Below, piece after piece: positions 9,347 through 18,541 of a stretch of 64,000 nucleotides of DNA. The notes under the pieces were generated by a model that searched no databases, had not been told where the DNA came from, and saw only the letters and a list, made by a program, of their open reading frames with translations. Source of the stretch: Winogradskyella algicola. GTDB taxonomy: Bacteria; Bacteroidota; Bacteroidia; Flavobacteriales; Flavobacteriaceae. The translations under genes were made by a program, and so were the position numbers. How positions within the stretch are numbered: the first letter of the stretch is position 1; every line of letters starts with the position of its first letter. The stretch spans positions 1 through 64,000 of the forward strand of contig NZ_SZQF01000009.1 in NCBI RefSeq assembly GCF_005869935.1. The letters run 5' to 3'.

Positions 9347-11380
9347 CTATTTCTTCATTATTTTCCTTACTTCTTTTAAACCAATTGTTTTGTTAGATAT
9401 TTCTATAAAATATTGCGCCTTCACGAGATTATTTAAATATTCTATCTTGATTTCTTTTTCATCACAATCATGAACTTGACGATAAACTTGTCGACCACTT
9501 AAATCATAAATAACGACATCTACCTTAGATCCAACCATTTGTTCTGGCAAACTCAAAACAATAACGTCCTTGAATGGGTTTTGCAAAATTTCTATAGTTT
9601 CTAATCTAAAATCATCTAAGCTTAATAGATTACCATCAACACCATCACAATTTTCATCAACACCATTCCCTTCGGAGTCATCAGCATCAGGATTTACCGT
9701 ATTGTTTGTATCATTACAATCTAAACCGTTTACCACATATCCAAAAGGAGGAGTATCCGAACAGTCTTCAATTGTGCTATTAGGATCTCCGTAACCATCG
9801 CCATCTAAATCCTCATAGAACGTTGTTGGTGGTTGACCTTCAGCTGTCATAGTCACACAGACTTCTTCAGTATACTCACAACCAAATTCATCTACAGTTC
9901 TAAAGGTGTAACAATGCTCACCCTCAGATTCTGGTGCAACAGTAATAATGTTACCGTTTATTTCTGTAATACTAGAATCAGTATCCCATGATTGAGAAAT
10001 TATCTGAGGCGTATATTCATAATCTTGTAATTCTAAACTTGGGTCAAAATTAAGTTCCCAAGAAAAAATATAGCCATTATCTATTGAGAGGTTATCTACA
10101 ATTCTAATGCACCATTCTCCATTTAATGGACTACCTAATAGCGCATCAAAATTTTCGTAAGGTAAATAAGTACCTGGCACCCATGAATTATTTGGAGGAT
10201 TAGTTCCGTTAATTTCAGTTGGTGCATCAGCTAATAAGGTAGTTGCACTCATTGAGAAGCAATAATCTTCACCAGTGCCAGGGTCTAATGTCTGATCATC
10301 ATTTGCACCACCAAAATATGTACCACCACCTGCTTGATCAAACAATCTAATTTCCTGACCATTTGGACTTTGAATAAAAATATCTAAATCACCTGAGTAA
10401 GAATGCTCAATATTCATGCAAATATCAATAATTTGAGAGACATCTGTTAGCACAGCATCGTCAGCAAAACATGTAACATTGATACATGTACTATAAGCAA
10501 CACCACTACCATCTGGCAAAAAGGTTTCCACGCTCTCTGGTGGAGGACAATTATAGAACAATAATAAAGGATCAGCTACACCCTCAATTGTCGTTGCACC
10601 ACCAAAACACAAAGTACTATCATCTGCCTCTGTACCTGTAAAGTCTGGAGCTCCAGAAACCCTAATTACTTGATTAATTGAATTTGTATTTGGACATCCA
10701 TCCATAAAATTATCCATGTTTGTATCTCGGATATCTAAATTCACCAAATAAACACCTGGTTGGTCGTAAGAGAAATTAATATTTTGGCCGTTTAATAAAT
10801 TTCCATCTCCCAAATCCCATGTATAAGTTGCTCCCGTTCCATCATTTTCAAATATTCCACTTCCACTTAGGCTAATTAAATCACCTGAACAAACTTCTAT
10901 TATACCTTCTGCATTTACTATTGGATTGGTTGAGTCTAAAACTGCAGTAATATCCTGACAAGGATTGGCACAAGAAATTTCTGCTTGCCAACCTGAACCG
11001 TTTCCAGCGTTGTCAGAAGAAAATTCAATAGTTAAACAACCACTTGTATTATTAAAACTTGCAAAAACTAATCCAGGTGAAGAAGGCCCAGAATAGGAGT
11101 TTATGATATCTGATGTTACATCTGGTCCATCATAAATGGTCATTACATCAGAATTAAGTTGTGTAACAAAATCATAAAAATCTAATCTAGTACGCTGTCC
11201 GTCTTCTTCAGGACATATTGTCAATACGAAATTTTCGTTATTACTATAATTGGAAAATTCCCCTCCAGAGTCATAAAATATTCCTGAACATGAAGTGACA
11301 GTTCCGTTTTGCATAAGTACATCTTGACTAAAAACTGAAAATGAAATCCCTAATAAGAGGATGGATACTATTTTTTTCAT
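9347..11380 (-). CDS. Secreted CUB / PKD / P-domain protein with T9SS sorting domain
   Basis: The 677-residue product begins with a signal peptide (MKKIVSILLLGISFSVFSQ). Domains in order are: a CUB-like domain (about 25-135, with FYDF and TIYDGP), a PKD-like domain (TYTWDLGDG), a proprotein-convertase P-domain-like beta-sandwich (HSYSGDLDIFIQSPNGQ to FSWELNFDP), a short link with paired Cys, a MopE-like calcium-binding stretch (YEDLDGDGYGDP, DCNDTNNTVNPDADD), and a C-terminal type A T9SS sorting domain (ILQNPFKDVIVLSLP to the end, final KKIMKK). It is therefore exported by Sec and secreted to the surface by T9SS. The first 450 residues closely parallel the protein at 1-2791. No protease catalytic domain is present, so it is more likely an adhesin or structural surface protein. 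Confidence 0.9.
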   Translation of the reverse strand: MKKIVSILLLGISFSVFSQDVLMQNGTVTSCSGIFYDSGGEFSNYSNNENFVLTICPEEDGQRTRLDFYDFVTQLNSDVMTIYDGPDVTSDIINSYSGPSSPGLVFASFNNTSGCLTIEFSSDNAGNGSGWQAEISCANPCQDITAVLDSTNPIVNAEGIIEVCSGDLISLSGSGIFENDGTGATYTWDLGDGNLLNGQNINFSYDQPGVYLVNLDIRDTNMDNFMDGCPNTNSINQVIRVSGAPDFTGTEADDSTLCFGGATTIEGVADPLLLFYNCPPPESVETFLPDGSGVAYSTCINVTCFADDAVLTDVSQIIDICMNIEHSYSGDLDIFIQSPNGQEIRLFDQAGGGTYFGGANDDQTLDPGTGEDYCFSMSATTLLADAPTEINGTNPPNNSWVPGTYLPYENFDALLGSPLNGEWCIRIVDNLSIDNGYIFSWELNFDPSLELQDYEYTPQIISQSWDTDSSITEINGNIITVAPESEGEHCYTFRTVDEFGCEYTEEVCVTMTAEGQPPTTFYEDLDGDGYGDPNSTIEDCSDTPPFGYVVNGLDCNDTNNTVNPDADDSEGNGVDENCDGVDGNLLSLDDFRLETIEILQNPFKDVIVLSLPEQMVGSKVDVVIYDLSGRQVYRQVHDCDEKEIKIEYLNNLVKAQYFIEISNKTIGLKEVRKIMKK

Positions 11381-11476
11381 AGGATTGATTGGATTAGTGA
11401 TTCTAGTAGATAATATAAGACTTTTATACCTTACTCTCCATTTAGATAGATAAAGTGTAAAATGGTTGCGTCTAAA

Positions 11477-11516
11477 AACAAAAAAAGCCTTTCTGAAAAG
11501 AAAGGCTTTTTGTTTT
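11477..11516 (-). terminator. Intrinsic terminator after secDF
   Basis: The stem GCCTTTCT/AGAAAGGC (11487-11494 with 11499-11506) is extended by A-rich and T-rich arms and lies 22 bp past the secDF stop. The eight-base stem is identical to that of the terminator at 9296-9325. Confidence 0.85.
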
Positions 11517-11537
11517 AATATATAAGAAATCAGAGAT

Positions 11538-14500
11538 TTACTCTTCGTCTTCTTCTTTTACTTTTTTCTTTAAAGATTCTGCAGCGTCACCTTTTTTAGC
11601 TGTGTCATACATTAAAGGTGTTGCTATAAACATAGAAGAATATGTACCTACTAGCACACCTATAATTAATGCAAACAATAATCCTCTTAATGATTCTGCA
11701 CCAAAAATGAACATTGCCAATAACACTACCAAAGTAGTTACAGAGGTGTTTAATGTTCTGCTTAATGTACTGTTAAGAGATGCGTTTATTGTCTTGTCAA
11801 ACTTCCAAGATGTATGTTCATTTAAGAACTCTCTAATTCTATCAAACACAACTACGGTATCATTTAGCGAGTAACCAATTACTGTTAAGATTGCCGCAAT
11901 AAATGCTTGGTCAATTTCCATACTAAATGGCATAAACTTCCATGTTAATGAGAAGATACCCAACACAATTAAAACGTCATGGAATACTGCTGCAACTGCA
12001 CCAAGTGAGAATTGCCATCTCTTAAATCTAAATAAGATATAAAGGAATACGACTACTAAAGATCCTAAAACTGCCCAGAAAGATGACTTCTTAATGTCAT
12101 CTGCAATTGTAGGACTTACTTTACTAGAAAGCATTTTACCAATTTTAGCTTCACCTGAGCCATCTTGGAACTCCGAATAAGTCATACCATCTGGTAGGTA
12201 AGGCTTAAGTGCTTCGAACAATTTAGTTTGCACTTCTTCATCAGCTTCAACCGAATTATCTTCCACTTTATATTTAGTGGAAATCTTTAATTGGTTTGCT
12301 GCACCAATAGTTTTAACTTCTGCACTACTGAAAACGTTAGGATCATTAAGAACACTTGTTATTTCCTCTGTACTTACAGGTTGCTCAAAGCGCACTTGGT
12401 ATGTTCTACCACCAACAAAATCGATACCTTGATCTAATCCTGTTGTGAATAAAGACCCTAAACTAGCTAGAATTAATACGCCAGAAATAACATAAGCAAT
12501 CTTACGTTTCTTTAAGAAATCAATATTTACATTCTTAAATAAACCTTTAGTCATTGCTGTTGAGAAATCTAAGGTACCACCTCTATTTACCCACCAGTCT
12601 ATTAATAAACGCGTGATGAAAATTGCGGTAAATAACGATGTTAAAATACCAATGATTAACGTTGTTGCGAAACCTTTAATAGGTCCTGTACCAAATACAA
12701 ATAAGATTAATGCTGTTAAACCAGTAGTGATGTTAGCATCTAAAATTGAAGATAAAGCATTTGAGAAACCGTCTTTAATAGACTCTTTTTGTGACTTCCC
12801 TTTTGCCAATTCTTCTCGTATACGCTCAAAGATAAGTACGTTAGCGTCTACCGAAATACCAATGGTTAAAACGATACCTGCAATACCTGGTAAGGTAAGC
12901 ACAGCACCTAAACTTGCTAAAACACCAAAGATTAATAAAATGTTTAACAATAATGCAACATCTGCAGCAAGACCTGCTTTACCGTAATAGAATACCATCC
13001 ATAATAAGACAAACACTAATGCTATGATAAAAGATTTCATTCCACTATCAATAGCCTCTTGTCCTAAAGAAGGGCCTACTTCATCTGCCTGAACAATCTC
13101 AGCAGATGCTGGTAATTTACCAGCTCTAAGTACGTTAGCTAAATCCACTGCTTCATTCAGCGAGAATGCACCTGAAATTTGAGATCTACCACCAGCAATA
13201 CCTTCTGGTTGGTTTCTTACACTTGGTGCAGAATACACTATGTCATCTAGTACTATAGCTATGAATCCATTTTCTTGATTGGCTCTTTTAGTTATTTCTT
13301 GCCATTCTCTTGCCCCTTTAGGATTCATTTGCATGCTTACCGCAGGTCTGCTTAGTTCGTCATAATCTTGTCTTGCATCTGTAATAACAGCACCACTCAA
13401 TGGTGGTACACCATCTCTGTTACTCTTTATAGCATAAAGCTCAGAGAACTCAGAATCTTTAGACTGTATACCCCAAACAAATTTTGCATAACGCATCTCT
13501 GCTGGTAAAAGTGCTCTATTTTTTGGGTCATTAAGTGCTTCTAATACTTTCTTTTTATCCTTTGCTAAAAATGTTGCAATCATTGGTCCACCACCTGGAC
13601 CTTGAATACCTAACGGATTAACATCTGCAACATTAGTAGTGTCTGTTTCTATTTGCCCTGTTAACTCGTCAATAGTACTTGTTGTTGTATCTTGCTCTAC
13701 TTCTTCTGTAGCTTCAGCAACTTCGTCTTCGTTTTCTTTTTCTTTAGCTGCTTCTACCAATGCTTGGTTTACCTGAAATACATAAGGCAACATTTCTTCT
13801 GCTTTGTAAGTATCCCAAAACTGTAATTGTGCTGTTTTAGTAATAATATCTACGACACGCTTCTTATCTCTTGCACCTGGCAATTCTATCAATATACGAC
13901 CAGAGTTTCCTAAACGTTGAATGTTTGGAGATGATACACCAAAACCATCAATACGATTACGCAATACCTCAAATGCAGAAACTATTGACTCATCTATTTT
14001 CTTTTCTAAAATGGTTTTAACCTCATCGTCTGACATATCAAATTTGATGTCATCACTTAAGTCTCTGTTTGCAAAAATATCTGGAGATGCTAATTTAGTA
14101 TCACCTTTAATAGCATCAAATGCTCTAAAAAATGACTCTAAATACGACTCTTGTGCGTCTTTTTGTAACTCTTCTGCATCAGCTAGTGCTTTATTAAAAA
14201 CAGGGTCTTTACTATTGTTCGCCAATCCTTTCAAGATGTCTTTTACAGAAATCTGAATAATAGCATTAATACCACCTTTAAGGTCTAAACCTAATTTCAT
14301 GGCATTACTTTCAACTTCATTATAAGTATATTGCTGCACGCCTAACATATTGTAAACTTCTATAGACTCATAATTGTCTCCAACCTGAACTTTAGAAGTT
14401 TTTAAAGAATCTAAGTAATTAATCTCTGCTTGAGTTCTTAAATCCTGATAACCATCTACTGTTTCATCGTACTTTGCTATGGCTGCTTGCTTTGCCTCAT

Positions 14501-14597
14501 CTTCAATTTGGTTGGCCTTAAATGTAAAAGACAATTGGTAAATACTTACCAAACCAAATAGTAGTGCAAACAGTTTAATTATTCCTTTGTTTTGCAT
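11538..14597 (-). CDS. secDF: Fused protein translocase subunit SecDF
   Basis: The 1019-residue inner-membrane protein is the natural SecD-SecF fusion typical of Bacteroidota. It uses the proton gradient to complete Sec-dependent export. Seen are an N-terminal helix, LGLDLKGGINAIIQI (SecD signature), a large periplasmic region with a threonine/glutamate-rich insert near residues 285-325, six SecD helices including GIAGIVLTIGISVDANVLIFERIREE, then the SecF half beginning GLDQGIDFVGGRTYQVRF with GYSLNDTVVVFDRIRE. The charged KKKVKEEDEE tail is common. It has its own promoter box (14630-14637) and terminator, so it is monocistronic. Confidence 0.96.
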   Translation of the reverse strand: MQNKGIIKLFALLFGLVSIYQLSFTFKANQIEDEAKQAAIAKYDETVDGYQDLRTQAEINYLDSLKTSKVQVGDNYESIEVYNMLGVQQYTYNEVESNAMKLGLDLKGGINAIIQISVKDILKGLANNSKDPVFNKALADAEELQKDAQESYLESFFRAFDAIKGDTKLASPDIFANRDLSDDIKFDMSDDEVKTILEKKIDESIVSAFEVLRNRIDGFGVSSPNIQRLGNSGRILIELPGARDKKRVVDIITKTAQLQFWDTYKAEEMLPYVFQVNQALVEAAKEKENEDEVAEATEEVEQDTTTSTIDELTGQIETDTTNVADVNPLGIQGPGGGPMIATFLAKDKKKVLEALNDPKNRALLPAEMRYAKFVWGIQSKDSEFSELYAIKSNRDGVPPLSGAVITDARQDYDELSRPAVSMQMNPKGAREWQEITKRANQENGFIAIVLDDIVYSAPSVRNQPEGIAGGRSQISGAFSLNEAVDLANVLRAGKLPASAEIVQADEVGPSLGQEAIDSGMKSFIIALVFVLLWMVFYYGKAGLAADVALLLNILLIFGVLASLGAVLTLPGIAGIVLTIGISVDANVLIFERIREELAKGKSQKESIKDGFSNALSSILDANITTGLTALILFVFGTGPIKGFATTLIIGILTSLFTAIFITRLLIDWWVNRGGTLDFSTAMTKGLFKNVNIDFLKKRKIAYVISGVLILASLGSLFTTGLDQGIDFVGGRTYQVRFEQPVSTEEITSVLNDPNVFSSAEVKTIGAANQLKISTKYKVEDNSVEADEEVQTKLFEALKPYLPDGMTYSEFQDGSGEAKIGKMLSSKVSPTIADDIKKSSFWAVLGSLVVVFLYILFRFKRWQFSLGAVAAVFHDVLIVLGIFSLTWKFMPFSMEIDQAFIAAILTVIGYSLNDTVVVFDRIREFLNEHTSWKFDKTINASLNSTLSRTLNTSVTTLVVLLAMFIFGAESLRGLLFALIIGVLVGTYSSMFIATPLMYDTAKKGDAAESLKKKVKEEDEE

Positions 14598-14629
14598 TTT
14601 GTTTTGTTTTACGTCTAATTTTTAACGCG

Positions 14630-14637
14630 CAAATATA
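14630..14637 (-). promoter_or_regulatory. Bacteroidota -7 box (TATATTTG) for secDF
   Basis: CAAATATA on the plus strand reads TATATTTG on the minus strand, 32 bp before the secDF ATG. A TTG (minus strand) at 14658-14660 lies 20 bp upstream, fitting the TTG/TAnnTTTG promoter pattern. Confidence 0.6.
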
Positions 14638-14751
14638 GAATTTACCGTATAATCAGACAATTGATTTTTTATGTTATAAATTATTTTTTTGTGTCTTTTG
14701 ATTGATTCAAAAGTGAAATGGAAAGTGCTGGAATTACTTTATTTTAATTCC

Positions 14752-15366
14752 TTAAGCTAAAGGTCCTGCTCTAACTTCTGGTATGCAATACGTTTTTTTA
14801 CCACTTATGCCATATACAGAATCATTAATTTTAAAAGCTGTTTGTGTGAGTTGATTTATAGCATCAACTTGGTTTAAATAGCCTGAAACAACTTTTTTTA
14901 TTGTATTAAATCGATCTGTTTTTTGATTGTGTTCTGTAATTTGAACTCTATCAAAATCCCAGTCGTTAGTTTGACTATCCTTTTTTATTTCAGACACATT
15001 AAGTTTGTAGTCCTTTACAATTTTAGTGTCGGAATTTTTATTCGAAGTGTTTGAATCTATTCCGAACAAAAGGTTAAAATCACTATTGTCGGACAGAATT
15101 TGTTCTATACTTTGAGCATCAGTAGCGCTGTAGTATGCGATTTTAAAACTTCCTGAATCGTCATAACGTATTACAAAATTTTCGGCACCTATTTTATGTA
15201 GTTTTTGCTGAATATCCTGAAGCGCATTTTGCACTTCAATTTTGGTAACGTTTACATCAGAAAACTGAACAGTAATCTCTTGATTAGGAGTAGCAGGAGT
15301 TTCTATAAACCTTCCTAAAAAAGCTAATAGAACTATTATAATACCAAAATGTAATTTGGTGCGCAT
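14752..15366 (-). CDS. Membrane-anchored protein of unknown function next to secDF
   Basis: The 204-residue product has one N-terminal hydrophobic segment (LHFGIIIVLLAFLGRF) and a soluble domain, probably extracytoplasmic. The segment ITVQFSDVNVTKIEVQNALQDI faintly recalls the alternating strand-helix pattern of the SecD/SecF periplasmic domains, but this is a weak impression. It follows on the same strand as secDF with a 155-bp gap that holds the secDF promoter. A TATATTTG box lies four bases before its ATG (15371-15378), and the duplicated mdh 3' end begins three bases beyond that box, so the upstream promoter half may have been replaced. Confidence 0.68.
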   Translation of the reverse strand: MRTKLHFGIIIVLLAFLGRFIETPATPNQEITVQFSDVNVTKIEVQNALQDIQQKLHKIGAENFVIRYDDSGSFKIAYYSATDAQSIEQILSDNSDFNLLFGIDSNTSNKNSDTKIVKDYKLNVSEIKKDSQTNDWDFDRVQITEHNQKTDRFNTIKKVVSGYLNQVDAINQLTQTAFKINDSVYGISGKKTYCIPEVRAGPLA

Positions 15367-15370
15367 TCGG

Positions 15371-15378
15371 CAAATATA
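15371..15378 (-). promoter_or_regulatory. -7 box (TATATTTG) abutting a start codon and a duplication junction
   Basis: On the minus strand TATATTTG is followed by CCGA and then ATG, so transcription would begin at or within the start codon (leaderless). The mdh-derived duplicated DNA starts at 15381, so any native -33 element would have been displaced. Confidence 0.45.
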
Positions 15379-15380
15379 AC

Positions 15381-15553
15381 AAAAAATAAAGACCGCATTT
15401 CTGCAGTCTTTATTTATATATAATTTAATGACCTAAGTCTTATAATTCTAAAAGACCATTTGTCTTTTTAACACCTTCAGCGCTTTCTGCTAAATGTTGC
15501 TTTTCTGCATCGCTTAACAGCACATCTACTATTTTTCGATAGATACCATTAAC
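15381..15553 (-). pseudogene. Truncated copy of the mdh 3' end with its terminator
   Basis: Bases 15381-15517 are identical to 18898-19034, covering the mdh terminator, stop codon and last 26 codons. From 15518 to about 15553 similarity continues with a few substitutions and a small indel (IYRKIVDVLLSDAEKQ against IEKIVDVPLSDAEKQ), then stops. No start codon opens this frame; a stop lies about 20 codons upstream of the homologous part. It is therefore a partial duplication that marks one edge of the accessory island, and the other edge is mdh itself. Confidence 0.9.
15384..15415 (-). terminator. Duplicated mdh terminator (copy 1)
   Basis: AAATAAAGAC and GTCTTTATTT form a 10-bp stem. It is identical to the hairpin at 18901-18932. 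Confidence 0.75.
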
Positions 15554-15585
15554 AGATATATCACTAACAAATAATACTCTTCTAT

Positions 15586-15771
15586 TTATAAAATATATTT
15601 TTTAAGTAATTTAAATACAATATTTAGCATAAATAATAATGCAACCAAAATAAAGATGTATGAATAACTTATTAAGTAGTATGTTTCGTAAATATTTACA
15701 TTAAAAAAATAATTTCTTAATAAAAAACCTAACAGAAGTAAAGTAATGATTATAGCTATTTTTTTTGTCAT
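15586..15771 (-). CDS. Small two-helix membrane protein
   Basis: The 61-residue product is almost wholly hydrophobic, with two likely membrane helices (IAIIITLLLLGFLL and YIFILVALLFMLNIVFKLL) and a lysine-rich C-terminus. It is last in the island gene run, 30 bp after the 207-residue gene. No family is recognised. Small membrane proteins of this sort are easily over-called, but the position, strand and ATG support it. Confidence 0.5.
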   Translation of the reverse strand: MTKKIAIIITLLLLGFLLRNYFFNVNIYETYYLISYSYIFILVALLFMLNIVFKLLKKYIL

Positions 15772-15801
15772 AAAAACAATGATTTTTCGTCTGAAAAAAG
15801 C

Positions 15802-16425
15802 TTATTCACAATTTTGAACAATCATCTTATTTAAACTAGAATTAAAAATTGTCATGCTTGTTCTGTTTATTTCTTCAATAGGAAACACATATTGTAACAA
15901 TTCGTCAATATAAATAGCAAGAAAATACGTTTCGTTTATTTTTTCAATGCTGAATCCTTTATATGTTATATCCTCTAACGTCTTGGAATCTGAATTAGAA
16001 GATTGCTTTATTTTTAATTCTTTATTCTCATCAACATATAATTCTAAACAAGATATTTTCATTTTAATGTCATCTTCATTTAAATCGGTATCAGTTTCCT
16101 CTATTTTAAAATACTTCATCATTAAACTCTTATCTGGATTAGTATTTAATAGAATGACATTGTCACTAAGGAATTCAAAATTAGCTTTAACTCCGGAAGG
16201 ATAAGTAATAAAATTGTTAGATACCACAATTGAAGTCGAATCAATAGGTCGATTAAAATCATAACTAATCATCTTGCCTTCTTTGAACTCAATCACAGGA
16301 ATAGTAGGTTTTGACATTACGTTTATTCCTTTCATATGTATCCATTTTCCTTCTAATTCTTGTGCATTTAATAATATGTTTGCTATTACAAATACTGAGA
16401 ATATGATTTTCTTTATTATGTTCAT
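15802..16425 (-). CDS. Exported protein of unknown function (island)
   Basis: The 207-residue product starts MNIIKKIIFSVFVIANILLNAQ, a good signal peptide, followed by ELEGKWIHMKGINVMSKPTIPVIEF, a beginning like that of small lipocalin-type exported proteins. The rest is beta-rich with no recognised motif. Its ATG overlaps the stop of the 234-residue gene by four bases, so the two are translationally coupled. Confidence 0.65.
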   Translation of the reverse strand: MNIIKKIIFSVFVIANILLNAQELEGKWIHMKGINVMSKPTIPVIEFKEGKMISYDFNRPIDSTSIVVSNNFITYPSGVKANFEFLSDNVILLNTNPDKSLMMKYFKIEETDTDLNEDDIKMKISCLELYVDENKELKIKQSSNSDSKTLEDITYKGFSIEKINETYFLAIYIDELLQYVFPIEEINRTSMTIFNSSLNKMIVQNCE

Positions 16426-17126
16426 TTTAATTTGTCTATTTTATAGTTTTCATTTCCAACTATCTGAGGAATTTCATTTATCATATAATTATAAGGAAGA
16501 AATTTTGAAAAAAATACACCTCCTAGACGGCAATTGAAATTATTAAAACCACTCATTGTAACTTTTAACTTATCAATATCCATAGCATCCAATGCAAAAG
16601 GTAAAAATAAAACACCATTAAATTTATTATTTATTAGATTTTCAATAAATTTAAATTCTTCATCAAAAAATCCATCAGTAGGTGAAACTACTAAAACATC
16701 TATTTTTCGATTGATATAATTTTTAGGGCTATTGTTTTTCACCTGTATTTTTGGCTCTTCACTAATATATGCAATATGAATAGAGAAAACATTAAGTATT
16801 AAGCTTACATAAAAATGTAGTTCAATAACTTGGTTACCTTTCTTTCCTAACTGAACATATCCTCCATAATTTGGTGTCGTCCCAAACGTTGCACCAACAA
16901 CTGGTAACTTTAATTCTTCTTCAACTGCTTTGCAAAAGCCTTGAACCCAAACATGGTTAAAAACTTTTTTATTAACAATATATTTTTGTATCAGCTTATT
17001 ATTTATCTCTTTTTTTTCCTTATGGAGAAATCCATCCTCAAGATTATAATTTATGTTTAGTATACTATAAATCTTTGGTGCAATAGATTTAAGTTTCTCT
17101 ATATTACTTTCAAATCTTTTTCCCAT
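16422..17126 (-). CDS. Cytosolic protein of unknown function (island)
   Basis: The 234-residue product has no signal peptide or membrane segment, unlike its neighbours. A central conserved-looking block reads WVQGFCKAVEEELKLPVVGATFG, followed by NYGGYVQLGKKGNQVIELHFYVSL. It is coupled at both ends: one base shared with the interrupted lipoprotein gene upstream (TAATG) and four with the exported protein downstream. I recognise no family. A cytosolic protein tied to two exported ones could be an immunity or accessory factor, but that is speculation. Confidence 0.65.
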   Translation of the reverse strand: MGKRFESNIEKLKSIAPKIYSILNINYNLEDGFLHKEKKEINNKLIQKYIVNKKVFNHVWVQGFCKAVEEELKLPVVGATFGTTPNYGGYVQLGKKGNQVIELHFYVSLILNVFSIHIAYISEEPKIQVKNNSPKNYINRKIDVLVVSPTDGFFDEEFKFIENLINNKFNGVLFLPFALDAMDIDKLKVTMSGFNNFNCRLGGVFFSKFLPYNYMINEIPQIVGNENYKIDKLK

Positions 17127-18541
17127 TAATCATCATTTATACAATAAACAGCCTCGTTTGTAGGAACGTTATCACATGGTGCTGAACTAAAAGAAGAACC
17201 TGATTGCTCAATTATTAATTCTTCGAGTAAAAATTCTTTAAACAAAAGAGTTGCTGTAATACTATTATATTGTAAAGGGTTTCCTCCAACTTCGTCAAAA
17301 AGCCTAACCTTAGAGTCTTCCCACGCACTATTAAATGCATTAGAAGCTCCAATGGTAGAAAGATATGGGATGCTTACACAAATTTCATTCAGATTAATAT
17401 CAATAACATCATAAGTACTCACACTAGTTTGGACATAAAATTCAATGTGTAAATTTGAAATATTAGCATATTGAGAATTTCCTATTTGAGTAAAGTTATA
17501 ATTGCCACATATTACAGTTAAACTTTGTTCTTCATTAATACACTCTTCAAGATCATTCCCTTCAGCCACACACTCACAGACTTCTTGGCTGTTGCCACCT
17601 AATTGGCAATCTATAGCATCTACATCACAATCTCCATCTTTATCTTGGTCAATTATATCTTCAGGTAATTCACACTCTTCACTACCGCCAACAATAACAG
17701 TTATAGATTCTTAGTCGGATGGTGAGCCAGTATCAGATGGATTTTGCCCAAGATCATCATCAGGATCTGTATTTACAGGATCGTTTGGGTCATTGCCAGA
17801 CCAGCCGTCATCCATGGTCATACAACTGTAATAAGGGATCTGTACGTCTCTAAAACCATCAGAACAACCTTGCGGACTACAATTGCCAGGCAAATGATCC
17901 ATACAGTAACAAAGTGACAGGGTTTCGTAGGTAACAAGTACTATACCATCACAGTCCCAAGGGTATTCTGGACTAAATTCTGATGGTAAACTCTCTTCGC
18001 CTGCACCACCTTCGTGGTCAAACACCCAAGTAAGGTCTGTTACACTATTTGTAGGATTGTTGAAATCACCATCTCCAAAGGAAGTAATGGTGCCCTCAAA
18101 AGGTTGCTTTTTATCGTTCAGCCAATTTTGGGTTGGACTGTATTTGGTAACGAGCATTTTAGATTGTCCATTTTTATCCTCTATGGTAAGGTTGTAAAAT
18201 GCTGTTGTATCGACCTCTTGTATTATTTTCATGGATTAAGAGGTGTAATCGTCTAGTGTAACTTGTTTTATGACATCAGTATCAATTTTAATGCCTAAAG
18301 TATCGAGTGTGTTTCTTCCCTGTAGGTGAGAATCATGAGGCAGTTGCAGATAGTTTTCGATATGCAGGTCGCTTACTAGTCTGTTAAAAGTTTGATTGAC
18401 TTGGTCATAGGATACGGTTTCTATTTTTGGTATTTTTTGTTTAGAACTTTGTTCTAGAGTAATAGCGTCATCTTTTTGGCAAGCAAAGTAAAGCGTTAGC
18501 AATCCTAATAATAGGATTGGAATTAGAAATTTGTTTTTCAT
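17126..18541 (-). pseudogene. Lipoprotein gene interrupted by two in-frame TAA codons
   Basis: One continuous frame of 472 codons from ATG 18541 to the stop at 17126-17128 is broken only by TAA at 18236-18238 and TAA at 17711-17713. The first part (101 codons) has a lipoprotein signal (LLGLLTLYFACQKDD). After the first stop the frame resumes TCC-ATG-AAA and continues with IEDKNGQSKMLVTKYSPTQNW, then paired-Cys and Asp-rich stretches (PNDPVNTDPDDD), and after the second stop a DKDGDCDVDAIDC segment and a beta-rich end. The lipoprotein family I believe this belongs to normally continues through these points. The absence of frameshifts suggests recent nonsense mutations; sequencing error or split use as three ORFs cannot be excluded. 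Confidence 0.65.

Noticed and set aside
11602..14256. Plus-strand ORFs inside secDF
   Set aside because: They lie fully within a firmly identified gene on the other strand and show no domain or signal.
17126..18541. Recoding of TAA as a sense codon
   Set aside because: Known recoding uses TGA or TAG, and all other genes here end normally at TAA. Nonsense mutation or sequencing error is simpler.
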